A stretch of 64,000 bases of DNA from an uncultured Roseobacter sp. (GCA_947488305.1 CANKZM010000001.1:620001-684000); one strand, 5' to 3'; shown: positions 1 through 9,491, counted from the first letter of the stretch. Notes: generated by a model from the sequence alone, not told the origin. Made by a program: numbers and translations.

Positions 1-2
1 CC

Positions 3-2096
3 CGGTTGGAAGAGACGCTCGACAAGGAACAGATCCTCGAGCTCTATCTGAACGAGATTTTCCTTGGCCAAAACTCCTATGGTGTGACAGCTGCCGCGCA
101 AACTTACTTCAACAAATCCCTGAGCGATCTGGAACCGCATGAGGCTGCATTTCTCGCGTCGCTTCCGAAAGCACCGTCAGATTATCACCCTGTACGCCAA
201 AAAGACCGGCTGCTAGCGCGACGCGACTTCGTGCTGAAGGAGATGATGGAAAACGGCTATCTTTCGCAGGCTGTCTATGAAGAAGAAGTGGCGGCCCCCC
301 TGAAATCAGTTCAGAACGGCGATTTTGAGAGTTTCCGGGCCGAGCTTCCACCCCGCGACTATTTCACTGATGAAATCCGCAGACAACTGAGCGAGGATTT
401 TGGCGAAGGCGAGTTCTTTACCGGCGGGCTGAGTGTCCGCGCAACCATTGATGCCGACCTGCAACCGGTTGCCGCAGAAAGCTTGCGCCGCGAATTGGAA
501 CTTTATGATCGCAGGCAAGGGATCTGGCGAGAGAGCAGACTAAAGCTTGATCCTGCTTTGCTGGAGGATGAGGAAAGTTGGCGCGCCGCGTTATCGGAAG
601 TTGAGATTGCCCGCGACATCGATTTGGATGGCCCTTGGTATCCTGCGGTTGTCTTATCCGTTGGCGATAGTTCCGCCCGGATCGGGATTGAAGGGGTCAT
701 CGACGACGAAGACGGGCATTTCATTACAGCGCGCGATGTGACCTGGGCGCGAAAGCGCAGCCTCGACGGTAAAGTCGGTCGCAAGGCGCAAGTGGCGGGC
801 GACCTTTTGTCTGTTGGCGATGTGGTGCATGTCCGCGCCATGACGTCTGATGAAGACGACAGCTTTATCCGGTGGACCTTGCGGCAAGTGCCGGAAGTGC
901 AGGGCGGCTTTGTCGCGATGGACGTGACATCCGGTCGTGTTCTCGCCATGCAGGGCGGCTTTTCTTATCAGGACAGCGTTTTCAACAGGGCCACGCAAGC
1001 ACGGCGGCAGCCTGGATCGAGTTTCAAACCTTTTGTTTATGCCTCAGCGCTCGATAGCGGCTATTCCCCGGCGACCATCGTTGTGGACGCACCGATTGAG
1101 ATCAACACGCCGCAGGGTTTGTGGCGGCCTCGCAATGCATCACGGGAATTCTACGGACCAACCCCGCTGCGAACCGGGATCGAAAGATCGCGGAACCTCA
1201 TGACCATCCGACTGGCCCAAGAAGTGGGGATGGAAACGGTTGCCCGCTATGCTGAACGGTTTGGCGTCTATGACGATATGGGGACATTTCTGGCCAACGC
1301 GCTGGGGTCGGAGGAGACGACGCTTTATCGCATGGTGGCGGCTTACGCGATGTTTGCAAACGGCGGTGAGCGGGTGCAGCCCACACTGGTCGACCGTGTT
1401 CAGGATCGCTATGGCAAGACGATCTACCGCCACGATGAGCGCTATTGCTTTGACTGCGAGCTGGCCAGCCTCGATCCCGGTTTTGGACCCCGAATAATTT
1501 CTAACCGTGAACGGGTGATGGATTCGATCACTGCCTACCAGCTGACCTCCATGATGCGTGGTGTGGTGGACCGTGGCACCGCTGCGCGCACCGTGAACTT
1601 GCCCGTGCCGACGGCGGGTAAGACAGGGACAACAAACGATGCCAAGGATGTTTGGTTCATAGGTTTTACCAGCAATATCGTCGCCGGCTGCTACATCGGG
1701 TACGATCAACCTCGGTCGTTGGGCCGTGGCGCGTCCGGTGGCGGCATGTGTGGCCCGGTCTTTCAGCGCTTCATGGAACAGGCGACCGAAAAATATGGCG
1801 GGGGACCATTTGAGGTGCCCCAAGGTGGCCGCTTCATCAAGATCGACCGGTTTACAGGCGCACGCCTGCCGGATGACGCGTCTGGCGCGTCGGTGGTTGC
1901 CGAGTATTTCCGCGTTGGTGAGGAGCCGCTCTTTGGCGTCATGTTCGACGGTGGCTTTGCCATGGGTGAAAATCTGCCGCTTTTCGAAGAGGTCCAGACC
2001 GGCCAACAACAGCAGGTCACCACCTCTACCGGCGAAACGGTGAACGTTGGCCCCAAGGCGAACTTCGGCACGCTCAGCTCTGGCGGGCTTTACTGA
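3..2096 (+). CDS. mrcA: Penicillin-binding protein 1A (3' part; 5' end outside window)
   Basis: Bifunctional peptidoglycan glycosyltransferase/DD-transpeptidase anchored in the inner membrane, polymerising and cross-linking murein. The reading frame is open to the window edge and lacks the N-terminal membrane anchor and first half of the glycosyltransferase domain, so it is truncated by the window, not broken. What remains: end of the glycosyltransferase domain (EQILELYLNEIF, FLGQNSYGV), an OB-like insert about residues 150-290 that is typical of PBP1A, then the transpeptidase with the SSFK active serine motif (GSSFKPF), an SRN box and KTGT (AGKTGTTND). Length from the glycosyltransferase motif onward is normal for class A PBP1a. 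prfB follows after about 80 bases on the same strand, a common alphaproteobacterial order. Confidence 0.95.
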   Translation, partial: RLEETLDKEQILELYLNEIFLGQNSYGVTAAAQTYFNKSLSDLEPHEAAFLASLPKAPSDYHPVRQKDRLLARRDFVLKEMMENGYLSQAVYEEEVAAPLKSVQNGDFESFRAELPPRDYFTDEIRRQLSEDFGEGEFFTGGLSVRATIDADLQPVAAESLRRELELYDRRQGIWRESRLKLDPALLEDEESWRAALSEVEIARDIDLDGPWYPAVVLSVGDSSARIGIEGVIDDEDGHFITARDVTWARKRSLDGKVGRKAQVAGDLLSVGDVVHVRAMTSDEDDSFIRWTLRQVPEVQGGFVAMDVTSGRVLAMQGGFSYQDSVFNRATQARRQPGSSFKPFVYASALDSGYSPATIVVDAPIEINTPQGLWRPRNASREFYGPTPLRTGIERSRNLMTIRLAQEVGMETVARYAERFGVYDDMGTFLANALGSEETTLYRMVAAYAMFANGGERVQPTLVDRVQDRYGKTIYRHDERYCFDCELASLDPGFGPRIISNRERVMDSITAYQLTSMMRGVVDRGTAARTVNLPVPTAGKTGTTNDAKDVWFIGFTSNIVAGCYIGYDQPRSLGRGASGGGMCGPVFQRFMEQATEKYGGGPFEVPQGGRFIKIDRFTGARLPDDASGASVVAEYFRVGEEPLFGVMFDGGFAMGENLPLFEEVQTGQQQQVTTSTGETVNVGPKANFGTLSSGGLY

Positions 2097-2177
2097 CAGT
2101 AACCTGTGACCGGTGCCTTGCTGCTGGCGTAGCGCTGGTCTATCACAGCCTCCAAGACCTAATTGCCGAGGCAAGAC

Positions 2178-3302
2178 ATGCGCGCAGACGTCCAGAACAA
2201 CGTGGAACAAATCGAAAAATCGCTGGAGCTTTTGGCCCAGCGACTCGATGTCGAAACCGCGCCTTTCCGGCTGGAAGAATTCAACGCACGGGTGGAGGAC
2301 CCGACGCTTTGGGATGATCCGGAAGCGGCACAAAAACTAATGCGGGATCGCCAGAACCTGGTCGATGCCATCGCAACTCATGACGGGATCAAACAAGACC
2401 TCGCCGACAACCTCGAACTCATCGAACTGGGGGAGATGGAAGAGGACGATGAGGTTGTGGAAGACGCTGTAAAAGCGCTCAAACAGCTTGCGGAAAAAGC
2501 CGCCAAGAAAGAGCTGGAAGCGCTGCTGGACGGCGAAGCGGATGGCAATGACACTTTTCTGGAGGTTAATGCAGGGGCTGGCGGCACCGAAAGCTGTGAC
2601 TGGGCATCAATGCTTTCGCGGATGTATGTGCGTTGGGCAGAAAAGAAGGGCTACAAGGTCGAATTGCAATCCATGAGTGATGGCGATGAGGCGGGCATCA
2701 AATCGGCAACCTACAAGATCAGCGGTCCCAACGCCTATGGATGGCTGAAGTCTGAGTCCGGTGTGCATCGCCTGGTCCGGATTTCGCCCTTTGACAGCGC
2801 TGCAAAGCGGCACACGTCTTTCAGTTCTGTCTGGGTTTATCCGGTTGTGGATGACAACATCGAAATCGACGTGAACCCATCGGACATTCGAATTGATACC
2901 TATCGATCCTCCGGTGCGGGTGGGCAGCACGTGAACACCACGGACTCAGCAGTTCGGATCACGCACCATCCGACGGGCATCGTGGTCACCAGCTCTGAAA
3001 AGTCGCAACACCAAAACCGTGACATCGCGATGAAGGCATTGAAATCAAGGCTTTACCAGCTTGAACTGGACCGTCGCAATGCGGCGATCAATGAGGCGCA
3101 TGAAAGCAAAGGCGATGCAGGTTGGGGCAACCAGATCCGCTCTTATGTTTTGCAGCCGTATCAGATGGTCAAGGACCTGCGGACCAATTTTGAAACCTCC
3201 GACACCAAAGGTGTGTTGGATGGTGATCTGGATGGGTTCATGGCAGCGACACTTGCCCTCGATGTTTCGGGCAAAACGCGCGCTGAAGCTCAGGGAAATT
3301 GA
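2178..3302 (+). CDS. prfB: Peptide chain release factor 2
   Basis: Recognises UGA/UAA stop codons and triggers peptidyl-tRNA hydrolysis on the ribosome. The 374-residue product has the RF2-specific SPF tripeptide ([12 protein letters not shown]) and the catalytic GGQ loop ([17 protein letters not shown]). I chose the ATG at 2178 because it has a GAGG ribosome site just upstream and gives the usual alphaproteobacterial start MRADVQNN; a TTG at 2163 would add five residues. The gene is one continuous frame: the in-frame UGA and +1 slippery site used for autoregulation in many bacteria are absent, as is usual in alphaproteobacteria. Confidence 0.97.
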   Translation: MRADVQNNVEQIEKSLELLAQRLDVETAPFRLEEFNARVEDPTLWDDPEAAQKLMRDRQNLVDAIATHDGIKQDLADNLELIELGEMEEDDEVVEDAVKALKQLAEKAAKKELEALLDGEADGNDTFLEVNAGAGGTESCDWASMLSRMYVRWAEKKGYKVELQSMSDGDEAGIKSATYKISGPNAYGWLKSESGVHRLVRISPFDSAAKRHTSFSSVWVYPVVDDNIEIDVNPSDIRIDTYRSSGAGGQHVNTTDSAVRITHHPTGIVVTSSEKSQHQNRDIAMKALKSRLYQLELDRRNAAINEAHESKGDAGWGNQIRSYVLQPYQMVKDLRTNFETSDTKGVLDGDLDGFMAATLALDVSGKTRAEAQGN

Positions 3303-3375
3303 TCGCCTTTGACTTTTGACATGTCCGCCCACTTGAGGCAGATTTTCAACAGCCAAGGGACAGAGGGAGGCCACC

Positions 3376-4161
3376 GTGGACACTGTTGCAACGGGGCATG
3401 AAAAGCTCGGCGCGCCGGAGTTGCGACCGGCGGAATTCAGTATGCTGGGCACTGCCCTCAAGCGTGGCGCTGCTGATTTCAAAGCGCGACCGTTTTACGG
3501 GCTGCTCTTTGCATCCGTCTATGTAGCGGCAGGCTGGATCATGACATATGTGACTTTTCAGACCGGCCATAGCTTTTGGCTTGTTCTGGCGGCCATCGGT
3601 TTTCCGCTTTTGGGGCCGTTTCTTGCGGTGGGCCTTTATGAAGTCTCACGTAGACTGGAAGCTGGGTTGGATGTACCACCTGCGGCTATTTTTGGAGTGA
3701 TCTGGCAACAAAGGCTCAGGCAACTGCCGTCGATGTGCACCATGATGGTCGTGATTTTTCTATTCTGGTTCTTTCTCGGCCACATGATTTTTGCTCTATT
3801 TCTCGGCCTCACAACAATGACCAATATTTCAAGCTCTTATGAGGTGTTCCTGACCCTGAATGGCTTGATGATGCTGGCTTTTGGTACCGCTGTGGGCGCA
3901 GGATTTGCAGTGCTGATCTTTTCGATGGCGGTAATCGGACTGCCGTTGCTTTTGGACCGGGAAATCGACTTCATTACCGCCATGATCACCAGTATCAAGG
4001 CGGTTCAAACCGCGCCGATGGTTTTATTGGCATGGGCCGCCTTTATCGCGGTCGCGATCTTTGCAGCGTTGCTACCCGGTTTTTTCGGGCTCTTCATTGC
4101 GTTTCCCTTGCTGGGCCATAGCTCTTGGCACTTGTATCGCCAAATGGTGAGCGCTGACTAA
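3376..4161 (+). CDS. DUF2189-family integral membrane protein
   Basis: 261-residue inner-membrane protein of unknown function. After a short soluble N-terminus (about 35 residues) there are about six hydrophobic segments, arranged as in the DUF2189 family: a paired first hairpin ([36 protein letters not shown]), an amphipathic stretch EVSRRLEAG, then further membrane segments ending in a hydrophobic C-terminus. The start is GTG at 3376 with a strong GAGGGAGG site 6 bases upstream. It lies 73 bases after prfB and could be cotranscribed with it. Its stop codon overlaps by 4 bases the stop of the small gene on the other strand. Confidence 0.85.
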   Translation: MDTVATGHEKLGAPELRPAEFSMLGTALKRGAADFKARPFYGLLFASVYVAAGWIMTYVTFQTGHSFWLVLAAIGFPLLGPFLAVGLYEVSRRLEAGLDVPPAAIFGVIWQQRLRQLPSMCTMMVVIFLFWFFLGHMIFALFLGLTTMTNISSSYEVFLTLNGLMMLAFGTAVGAGFAVLIFSMAVIGLPLLLDREIDFITAMITSIKAVQTAPMVLLAWAAFIAVAIFAALLPGFFGLFIAFPLLGHSSWHLYRQMVSAD

Positions 4162-4376
4162 GGCGGCGTTTCCCGTCCCATCTCGATTAATCGTCGCCTT
4201 AATGCATCCGCTGCTGGATCCCCCGCCTCGAGGGCAAAAACATAAGCGTGAGTCAGATAGAAGCTGGCGGCGTCCGGTTCCCGGGCTTGCTTGGCCGCCT
4301 GTTGATACAACTTCACCAACAAGGCGGTGTCGCCCGCTTCGTGTGCAGCGAGGAGTGCTAGGTCGAGGTCATTCAT
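4158..4376 (-). CDS. Conserved small helical protein coupled to the Rieske oxygenase
   Basis: 72-residue soluble protein rich in Ala, Leu and charged residues, predicted all-helical and resembling a single TPR-like helix pair ([19 protein letters not shown], then [16 protein letters not shown]). Not recognised as a named family. Its ATG overlaps the TGA of the upstream Rieske gene as ATGA, which implies translational coupling and a linked role. It ends tail-to-tail with the DUF2189 gene. Function unknown. Confidence 0.75.
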   Translation of the reverse strand: MNDLDLALLAAHEAGDTALLVKLYQQAAKQAREPDAASFYLTHAYVFALEAGDPAADALRRRLIEMGRETPP

Positions 4377-5533
4377 TCAGCTGCTTGAGGGTGTGCACGT
4401 GCGTCCTCCAGCCGGCGGGCAACCCAGTCGTGAAACAAGAACGTGGGACCGTCCATGGCTGGTGAAAAACGGCCGCCATCAAAATTGACAGCATGGCGTC
4501 CGCGCTGCATGCCTTCGACCACAAAAATGTCTTCCTCAAACACGGTCTTCCACTGTTCAGCGTTGCGCAAACGTAGCGCTTCGCTTGTGTTGGGAGTGGC
4601 ATAGTACAGGTGCACATGTTCAAGCGTCTTTTCAGGGCCAATTGGTTGCAGAATAATCGCAAAAGTATGATCCCGATGGACCCCCAAAAGCACGTTTGGG
4701 AAGGCCGTGATGTATTCCGCCGCCGTGCCCCATTTGTCGCTCAGATCGACAAAATCGGGAAAGACGTCGTCTTGATCGCCCTTGATCTGGCGATAAACAA
4801 GCGTCCCTTGACCAGAATAATACCCTTCCTCTTCAATATGGTAATGGTCCTCAAGGCGAGAGTAGCTGTTCAATCCCGGGTGCACCCAAGGCAGGTGATA
4901 GCTTTCGCAGTAGTTTTCTACCGCGAGCTTCCAGTTGCACGCGACTTCCAGAGTGAAATGGCTTTCTGAGCCTCCGTGATAAAGAGGTTTGTCAAATTCC
5001 TTCCAACGCTCAAGCAAACTTCTGTTTGCTTCTTCGAAGGGGGGAGCGTTCCCGGAGACGTTGATCCAGACCACATCCATCCAGATATGGCTTCGAACTT
5101 CGATCAAGCCAAGCAGCGCGCGGTCGATGCCTTCATGATGGTTCTGTCCCGGTCCGCCGACATGCGGTGTGCTGACCAACCGCCCGTCGGTGGCATAACA
5201 CCAGCTATGGTATGGGCAGCGAATAGCTCCTTCGATCTTGCGAGGTTCTTCGACCAGGATCATACCGCGGTGGCGGCATATGTTTTGGAAGACGCGGACG
5301 CGGTTATCGCGGTCCCGTATGAGGAACAAAGGCATGCCCAGGAACGTCATGGGGACGGCATCACCGATTTCCGATACATCTGCCGAAACAGAAACGCCTG
5401 ACCAGCCATCAAAGAGAAGCGCCTGTTTTTCCTCAGCAAAAACCGATGGGTCGGTGTAATGCGCATTAGGTAATCCGTGGGCATCAGCGATAGGGCGGCG
5501 CACGGATGACAAGTCGGTCACGGTGTGGTCCAT
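4373..5533 (-). CDS. Rieske non-heme iron oxygenase, alpha subunit
   Basis: 386-residue aromatic-ring-hydroxylating/N-demethylating type oxygenase subunit. The N-terminal Rieske domain carries CRH and CPYHSW [2Fe-2S] ligands about 19 residues apart (residues about 86-108). The C-terminal catalytic domain has the mononuclear iron motif (ENYCESYHLPWVHP) giving two His ligands. Overall layout resembles the choline monooxygenase/glycine betaine monooxygenase/carnitine oxygenase branch, but the substrate cannot be read from sequence. No reductase gene is adjacent. It is followed by the overlapping 72-residue gene and preceded on the same strand by an XRE regulator, the likely controller. Two methyl-amine type dehydrogenases elsewhere in the window (37.6 and 41.4 kb) make a betaine-type substrate plausible, as inference only. 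Confidence 0.88.
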   Translation of the reverse strand: MDHTVTDLSSVRRPIADAHGLPNAHYTDPSVFAEEKQALLFDGWSGVSVSADVSEIGDAVPMTFLGMPLFLIRDRDNRVRVFQNICRHRGMILVEEPRKIEGAIRCPYHSWCYATDGRLVSTPHVGGPGQNHHEGIDRALLGLIEVRSHIWMDVVWINVSGNAPPFEEANRSLLERWKEFDKPLYHGGSESHFTLEVACNWKLAVENYCESYHLPWVHPGLNSYSRLEDHYHIEEEGYYSGQGTLVYRQIKGDQDDVFPDFVDLSDKWGTAAEYITAFPNVLLGVHRDHTFAIILQPIGPEKTLEHVHLYYATPNTSEALRLRNAEQWKTVFEEDIFVVEGMQRGRHAVNFDGGRFSPAMDGPTFLFHDWVARRLEDARAHPQAAE

Positions 5534-5638
5534 GGCGGTTCTCCTCAGAAAGTATCACAAAGAGGATAAGGAGAGTGCGGCAGCAGAGCACCGCCTGTAG
5601 CGACCCGAATGGTTCCGTGGCGACACTGCTTCGCGCTA

Positions 5639-6436
5639 TCAGCGAAATGCGTCCCCCGGCTGGAGCAGCCTTTGATGGAAAGGGACAAGGTTATCAAAGG
5701 CGCAAAACCCCGTACCGCGTGCAACCTGCATAACTCTGGCAAAGTTGCTAGGGATATGTTCGAAGACCATACGTGTGATCCGCGTACTGGCCGAATTCTC
5801 GCGCACTGTGCGCGCCACATACCCAACCCAGAAATTATTCTCGAACGATGAGACGCGGTTCAGGTAGTTGAAGGAAGCCGTCAGGCCGTTGCGCCGGGTA
5901 ATTGTCAAGGTTACGCCATCGTCCATTTTCATGACAAAGCCTCGAAATTCCCTCGAAGGCGGCGACGGAGGAATGCCCTGTATGGCCATGGCCATCTTGG
6001 GTTCATATCCCCGCACAAAGGTGCTTTTGCCTTCGCGATGAACGTGAACCAGACCGCGGACAAAATCCGTATCCCGCATGAAGCTGCGTCTGGAGAAATG
6101 ATAAAACCCGCTTGGAAAATCAGACTCGGTTACCGATTGCGGTGCGCCACCCATGAACTCCTGCAAGAAAGGATGGTTCACCGCGCCATCCCCTCGCGCA
6201 ATTTGATCCACGGGTTCCAAGAGTACGCGGGCATCGACTTTGAAAAAATCGCAAATCCGCGACAATACATCCGGGCGCGGAAAGCTCTCCCCGCTCAGAT
6301 AGCGGTTGAACTGGGTGCGGTTAATCCCCAGTTCACGCGCGAGCGCGGAGATAGAGTTATAGCTCTCTGACAATTTGCGCAGGTTTGCGCCAAACATGTT
6401 CCTGAGCTGGGCAGGGGAGCGGTCTCCGGTTGACAT
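5639..6436 (-). CDS. XRE-family transcriptional regulator
   Basis: 265-residue DNA-binding regulator. Residues about 10-65 form a helix-turn-helix of the XRE/Cro type (ISALARELGINRTQFNRYLSGES, FPRPDVLSRICDFFKVD). The remaining 190 residues form a larger domain of unknown ligand specificity, seen in Rhodobacteraceae regulators of this size. It sits about 105 bases upstream of the Rieske gene on the same strand and may regulate it and itself. A perfect inverted repeat lies at 6518-6537, about 80 bases upstream of its start. Start chosen at MSTGDRSPAQ; no better start is visible. Confidence 0.85.
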   Translation of the reverse strand: MSTGDRSPAQLRNMFGANLRKLSESYNSISALARELGINRTQFNRYLSGESFPRPDVLSRICDFFKVDARVLLEPVDQIARGDGAVNHPFLQEFMGGAPQSVTESDFPSGFYHFSRRSFMRDTDFVRGLVHVHREGKSTFVRGYEPKMAMAIQGIPPSPPSREFRGFVMKMDDGVTLTITRRNGLTASFNYLNRVSSFENNFWVGYVARTVRENSASTRITRMVFEHIPSNFARVMQVARGTGFCAFDNLVPFHQRLLQPGDAFR

Positions 6437-6517
6437 CTCGGGCCCTTAGATCGAATTGCATATTAAAGTTGTATCACAAAACCAAATTCCCGCATTAGTC
6501 ATTATGGTCATCCGGTT

Positions 6518-6537
6518 TTGACGCGAAATAGCGTCAA
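6518..6537. promoter_or_regulatory. Candidate operator: inverted repeat TTGACGC-N6-GCGTCAA
   Basis: Perfect 7-bp arms separated by GAAATA, in the 236-base divergent gap between the XRE regulator and the short gene at 6673. Nearby are a direct repeat GTCAAG(T/A)CT at 6533 and 6554, exactly 21 bases apart, and a wider TGTGTC/GACACA pair (6551-6556 and 6573-6578). The size suits a dimeric HTH regulator. Binding partner is an inference from position. Confidence 0.45.
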
Positions 6538-6672
6538 GTCTGCGCGCAACTGTGTCAAGACTAACCCATACCGACACAAAATCCAAGCGCACGATTGCCA
6601 ATTAGGTGTATTATTTTCGCGTAACTTCTTGGTAGGGTTGAAAAAGATGGGCTGGAAATCACGGAAAACTTA

Positions 6673-6999
6673 ATGCTGGGTGTAGTACTTTGGAGCGATG
6701 CGTCTGACGGAAAAGCCGTCATCTGGTGTGAAGATCAGGGCGACCTTGCTTATCTGAACTCGAAAGAGAATGTGCTTCAGGCCGGCGATTTCTTTGACGC
6801 GGGCGATCTCGTTCAGTTTGACATGGAAGTGTCAAAGTCGGTCCGTTTCGCCAATAACCCGCGTCTTGTCATCGAAAAAGCCGGTACGCAACTGCCGCAG
6901 GTCTTGCGCCAGGGTGTGAAAAGGCAGCAACAGCAGCAAGCGGACGTCAAAATCTTACAATTTGCGCCCCGTCAGGGATTGGTCGCTGCTGTCGGCTGA
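6673..6999 (+). CDS. Conserved hypothetical protein (short beta-rich domain)
   Basis: 108-residue soluble protein. The first 75 residues look like a small beta-barrel with cold-shock-like spacing (GVVLWSDASDGKAVIWCEDQGDLAYL, then GDLVQFDMEV), but it lacks the RNP1/RNP2 motifs of true Csp proteins. A Gln-rich linker (RQQQQQ) precedes a short C-terminus. The ribosome site is weak. It is convergent with ilvN. I recognise it only as a family-restricted conserved protein; nucleic acid binding would be a guess. Confidence 0.65.
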   Translation: MLGVVLWSDASDGKAVIWCEDQGDLAYLNSKENVLQAGDFFDAGDLVQFDMEVSKSVRFANNPRLVIEKAGTQLPQVLRQGVKRQQQQQADVKILQFAPRQGLVAAVG

Positions 7000-7035
7000 T
7001 AGCTAAGCCATCTATTTCGATTTCTTCGTCAGGGC

Positions 7036-7596
7036 TTACTCGCCACGTGACAAGGCAGCGACGCCAGTACGTGCGACCTCTGCCAATCCAAGCGGGCGCA
7101 TCAGATCTGCAAAAGCGTCGATCTTCTCTGGCGCACCGGTGATCTCGAACACAAAACTCTCCAACGTGCTGTCTACCACGTTCGCCCGGAAGATATCCGC
7201 CAGCCGCAGTGCTTCCACCCGTTTGTCTCCCTGTCCGACAACTTTGAACATGGCCAACTCTCGTTCCACGCTGGCGCCTTCGACCGTCAGGTCGTGAACA
7301 TCGTGCACAGAGACAATGCGCCCCAACTGCGCCTTTATTTGCTCGATCACCTGCGGGGTCCCCGAAGTGACGATGGTGATCCGGCTCAAATGCCCGGTGT
7401 GATCAACTTCTGCCACCGTCAAGCTGTCGATGTTGTAGCCACGTCCCGAGAATAACCCGATGACACGTGCCAGAACGCCTGGTTCGTTTTCAACAAGGAC
7501 CGCCAATGTGTGCTTTTCGACAACATCCGAAAATGTCGGACGTAGGTTGTAGGCGGAATGGCTCGTAGAGCCTTTTTTGATTTTTAGCGCGGACAT
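7036..7596 (-). CDS. ilvN: Acetolactate synthase small (regulatory) subunit
   Basis: Regulatory subunit of acetohydroxyacid synthase, first common step of Val, Leu and Ile biosynthesis; it activates the catalytic subunit and confers valine feedback. The N-terminal ACT domain is clear (HTLAVLVENEPGVLARVIGLFSGRGYNI) followed by the C-terminal ALS_ss domain. I use the ATG at 7596 (MSALKIKKGS), which has AAAGG 6-10 bases upstream; a frame-extended ATG at 7614 has no such site. It follows ilvB by 67 bases in the same operon and so lies under the same attenuator. Confidence 0.95.
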   Translation of the reverse strand: MSALKIKKGSTSHSAYNLRPTFSDVVEKHTLAVLVENEPGVLARVIGLFSGRGYNIDSLTVAEVDHTGHLSRITIVTSGTPQVIEQIKAQLGRIVSVHDVHDLTVEGASVERELAMFKVVGQGDKRVEALRLADIFRANVVDSTLESFVFEITGAPEKIDAFADLMRPLGLAEVARTGVAALSRGE

Positions 7597-7663
7597 GAAA
7601 TAAGCCTTTCGCATTCAGTTGGTGCGCCGCCTTTTGGGGGGCGACGCTCTGGGTGCCGGTCAA

Positions 7664-9415
7664 TCAGACCAGCACCGACCCTTTTGCATCAATGACGCCC
7701 TGTGTTTCAGCCTCGCCTAACAGCATCTCGTTGTGAGCCTTACCTGAAGGGATCATAGGGAAGCAATTCTCGTGCTTCTCGACGAGGCAATCGAAAATCA
7801 CTGGCCCATCGTGGGTAATCATCTCCATGATCGCGTCATCCAGATCGTCGGGGTCCGAGCAAATGATACCTTTTGCCCCGAAGGCTTCGGCCAGCTTGAC
7901 AAAGTCGGGCAGGGCGTCGGACCATGAGTGGGAGTACCGCTCGCCATGCAAAAGTTCCTGCCATTGCCGCACCATACCAAGGCGCTCGTTGTTCAGAATG
8001 AACTGCTTTACGGGCAACCGGTATTGCACAGCGGTGCCCATCTCCTGCATGTTCATGAGCCAAGAGGCTTCGCCGGCCACGTTGATGACTAACGCGTCCG
8101 GGTGCGCGATCTGAACCCCGATGGAGGCCGGGAAACCGTACCCCATAGTGCCCAGTCCGCCGGAGGTCATCCAGCGGTTGGGATCTTCGAAGCCCAGATA
8201 TTGCGCGGCCCACATCTGGTGTTGGCCGACTTCGGTGCAGATGTAGCGGTCGTATTTCTTGGTCAGTTCTTCAAGGCGCACCAAAGCATGCTGCGGCTTG
8301 ATCGTCTTGCCCTTTTGCGTGAACTGCAAGCAATTGATCGCGCGCCATTCCTTGATCTTGCTCCACCACTTTCCGATCGCTTCAGCATTTGTCTTGCGTC
8401 CACGAGACTTCCAGACCTTGAGGATGTCTTCGAGGACGTGTCCGACGTCGCCCACAATCGGAATGTCTGTCTTGATCACCTTGTTGATTGAGGAGGGATC
8501 AATATCAATATGCGCCTTGATGGATTTCGGGCTGAAGGCATCCAGACGCCCGGTGATCCGGTCGTCGAACCGGGCACCGATGTTGATCAGCAGATCGCAG
8601 TCATGCATGGCCATATTGGCCTCATAAAGCCCGTGCATGCCCAACATGCCGACCCATTTCTCCCCTGACGCCGGATAGCTGCCCAAACCCATCAGCGTAG
8701 AGGTGATGGGAAAGCCCGTCGCTTCAACAAGCTCACGCAATAGCTGGCTTGCCGCCGGGCCTGAGTTGATGACCCCACCGCCGGTGTAAAAAATTGGCTT
8801 CTTCGCCTTTTCGATCGCGGCAACAAGCTCGGTGATCTCTTCCATATCGCCCTTCAGCTTTGGCTGATAATGCGAGGTGGAGGGTTTGGGTGGCGTATAG
8901 GTGCCCGTGGCAAACTGGACGTCCTTGGGGATATCGACAAGAACGGGACCGGGACGGCCTTGGGTCGCTACATGGAACGCCTCGTGGATGGTGACCGACA
9001 AGCGATCGGTTTCCTTGACCAGCCAGTTATGTTTCGTGCAGGGCCGTGTGATGCCGACGGTATCGGCTTCCTGAAAGGCGTCAGAGCCAATCATGAAAGT
9101 TGGCACCTGTCCCGTCAGTACAACAATCGGGATCGAATCCATCAGCGCATCCGTCAATCCGGTCACGGCATTCGTGGCACCCGGACCCGATGTTACGAGA
9201 ACAACGCCGGGCTTGCCGGTCGCGCGTGCATAGCCTTCGGCCGCATGGACCGCACCTTGTTCATGGCGCACCAGAATATGACGAATGGCATTTTGCTGAA
9301 AGACCTCGTCGTAAATCGGTAGCACAGCCCCGCCGGGGTAGCCAAAGACGGTGTCCACACCCTGATCGATCAAGGCTTGGACAATCATTTTCGCGCCGGA
9401 CATTTGCCGTGTCAT
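7664..9415 (-). CDS. ilvB: Acetolactate synthase large (catalytic) subunit
   Basis: ThDP-dependent catalytic subunit condensing pyruvate with pyruvate or 2-oxobutyrate. The 583-residue product shows the N-terminal ThDP glutamate (RHEQGAVHAAEGYARATG), the central FAD/DHS-like domain (GARFDDRITG) and the C-terminal ThDP domain ending in ILNNERLGMVRQWQELL. The usual metal-binding GDG signature reads AGEASWLMN here, with Glu for Asp and Ala for Gly. The start at 9415 has GGAG 9 bases upstream. A full transcription attenuator precedes it (9464-9619). Biosynthetic rather than catabolic type, given the partner ilvN. Confidence 0.96.
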   Translation of the reverse strand: MTRQMSGAKMIVQALIDQGVDTVFGYPGGAVLPIYDEVFQQNAIRHILVRHEQGAVHAAEGYARATGKPGVVLVTSGPGATNAVTGLTDALMDSIPIVVLTGQVPTFMIGSDAFQEADTVGITRPCTKHNWLVKETDRLSVTIHEAFHVATQGRPGPVLVDIPKDVQFATGTYTPPKPSTSHYQPKLKGDMEEITELVAAIEKAKKPIFYTGGGVINSGPAASQLLRELVEATGFPITSTLMGLGSYPASGEKWVGMLGMHGLYEANMAMHDCDLLINIGARFDDRITGRLDAFSPKSIKAHIDIDPSSINKVIKTDIPIVGDVGHVLEDILKVWKSRGRKTNAEAIGKWWSKIKEWRAINCLQFTQKGKTIKPQHALVRLEELTKKYDRYICTEVGQHQMWAAQYLGFEDPNRWMTSGGLGTMGYGFPASIGVQIAHPDALVINVAGEASWLMNMQEMGTAVQYRLPVKQFILNNERLGMVRQWQELLHGERYSHSWSDALPDFVKLAEAFGAKGIICSDPDDLDDAIMEMITHDGPVIFDCLVEKHENCFPMIPSGKAHNEMLLGEAETQGVIDAKGSVLV

Positions 9416-9463
9416 CGTATCTTCTCCGTTTCGGCCGCCATGGCCTTGTTACTTATCGCGCAT

Positions 9464-9491
9464 AAAAAAGCCCCCGGTTTGAAGCGGGGGC
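9464..9491 (-). terminator. Rho-independent terminator acting as ilvBN attenuator
   Basis: On the minus strand a perfect 7-bp G+C stem (GCCCCCG/CGGGGGC, 9485-9491 with 9470-9476) with an 8-base loop is followed directly by six T. It lies between the leader peptide and ilvB, 49 bases before the ilvB start, exactly where an attenuator belongs. Confidence 0.9.

Noticed and set aside
2178-2280. RF2 programmed +1 frameshift near codon 25
   Set aside because: The gene is one uninterrupted frame with no in-frame UGA or CUUUGA-like slippery site.
1140-2333. 397-codon open frame antisense to mrcA and prfB
   Set aside because: Overlaps two certain genes; no ribosome site or domain.
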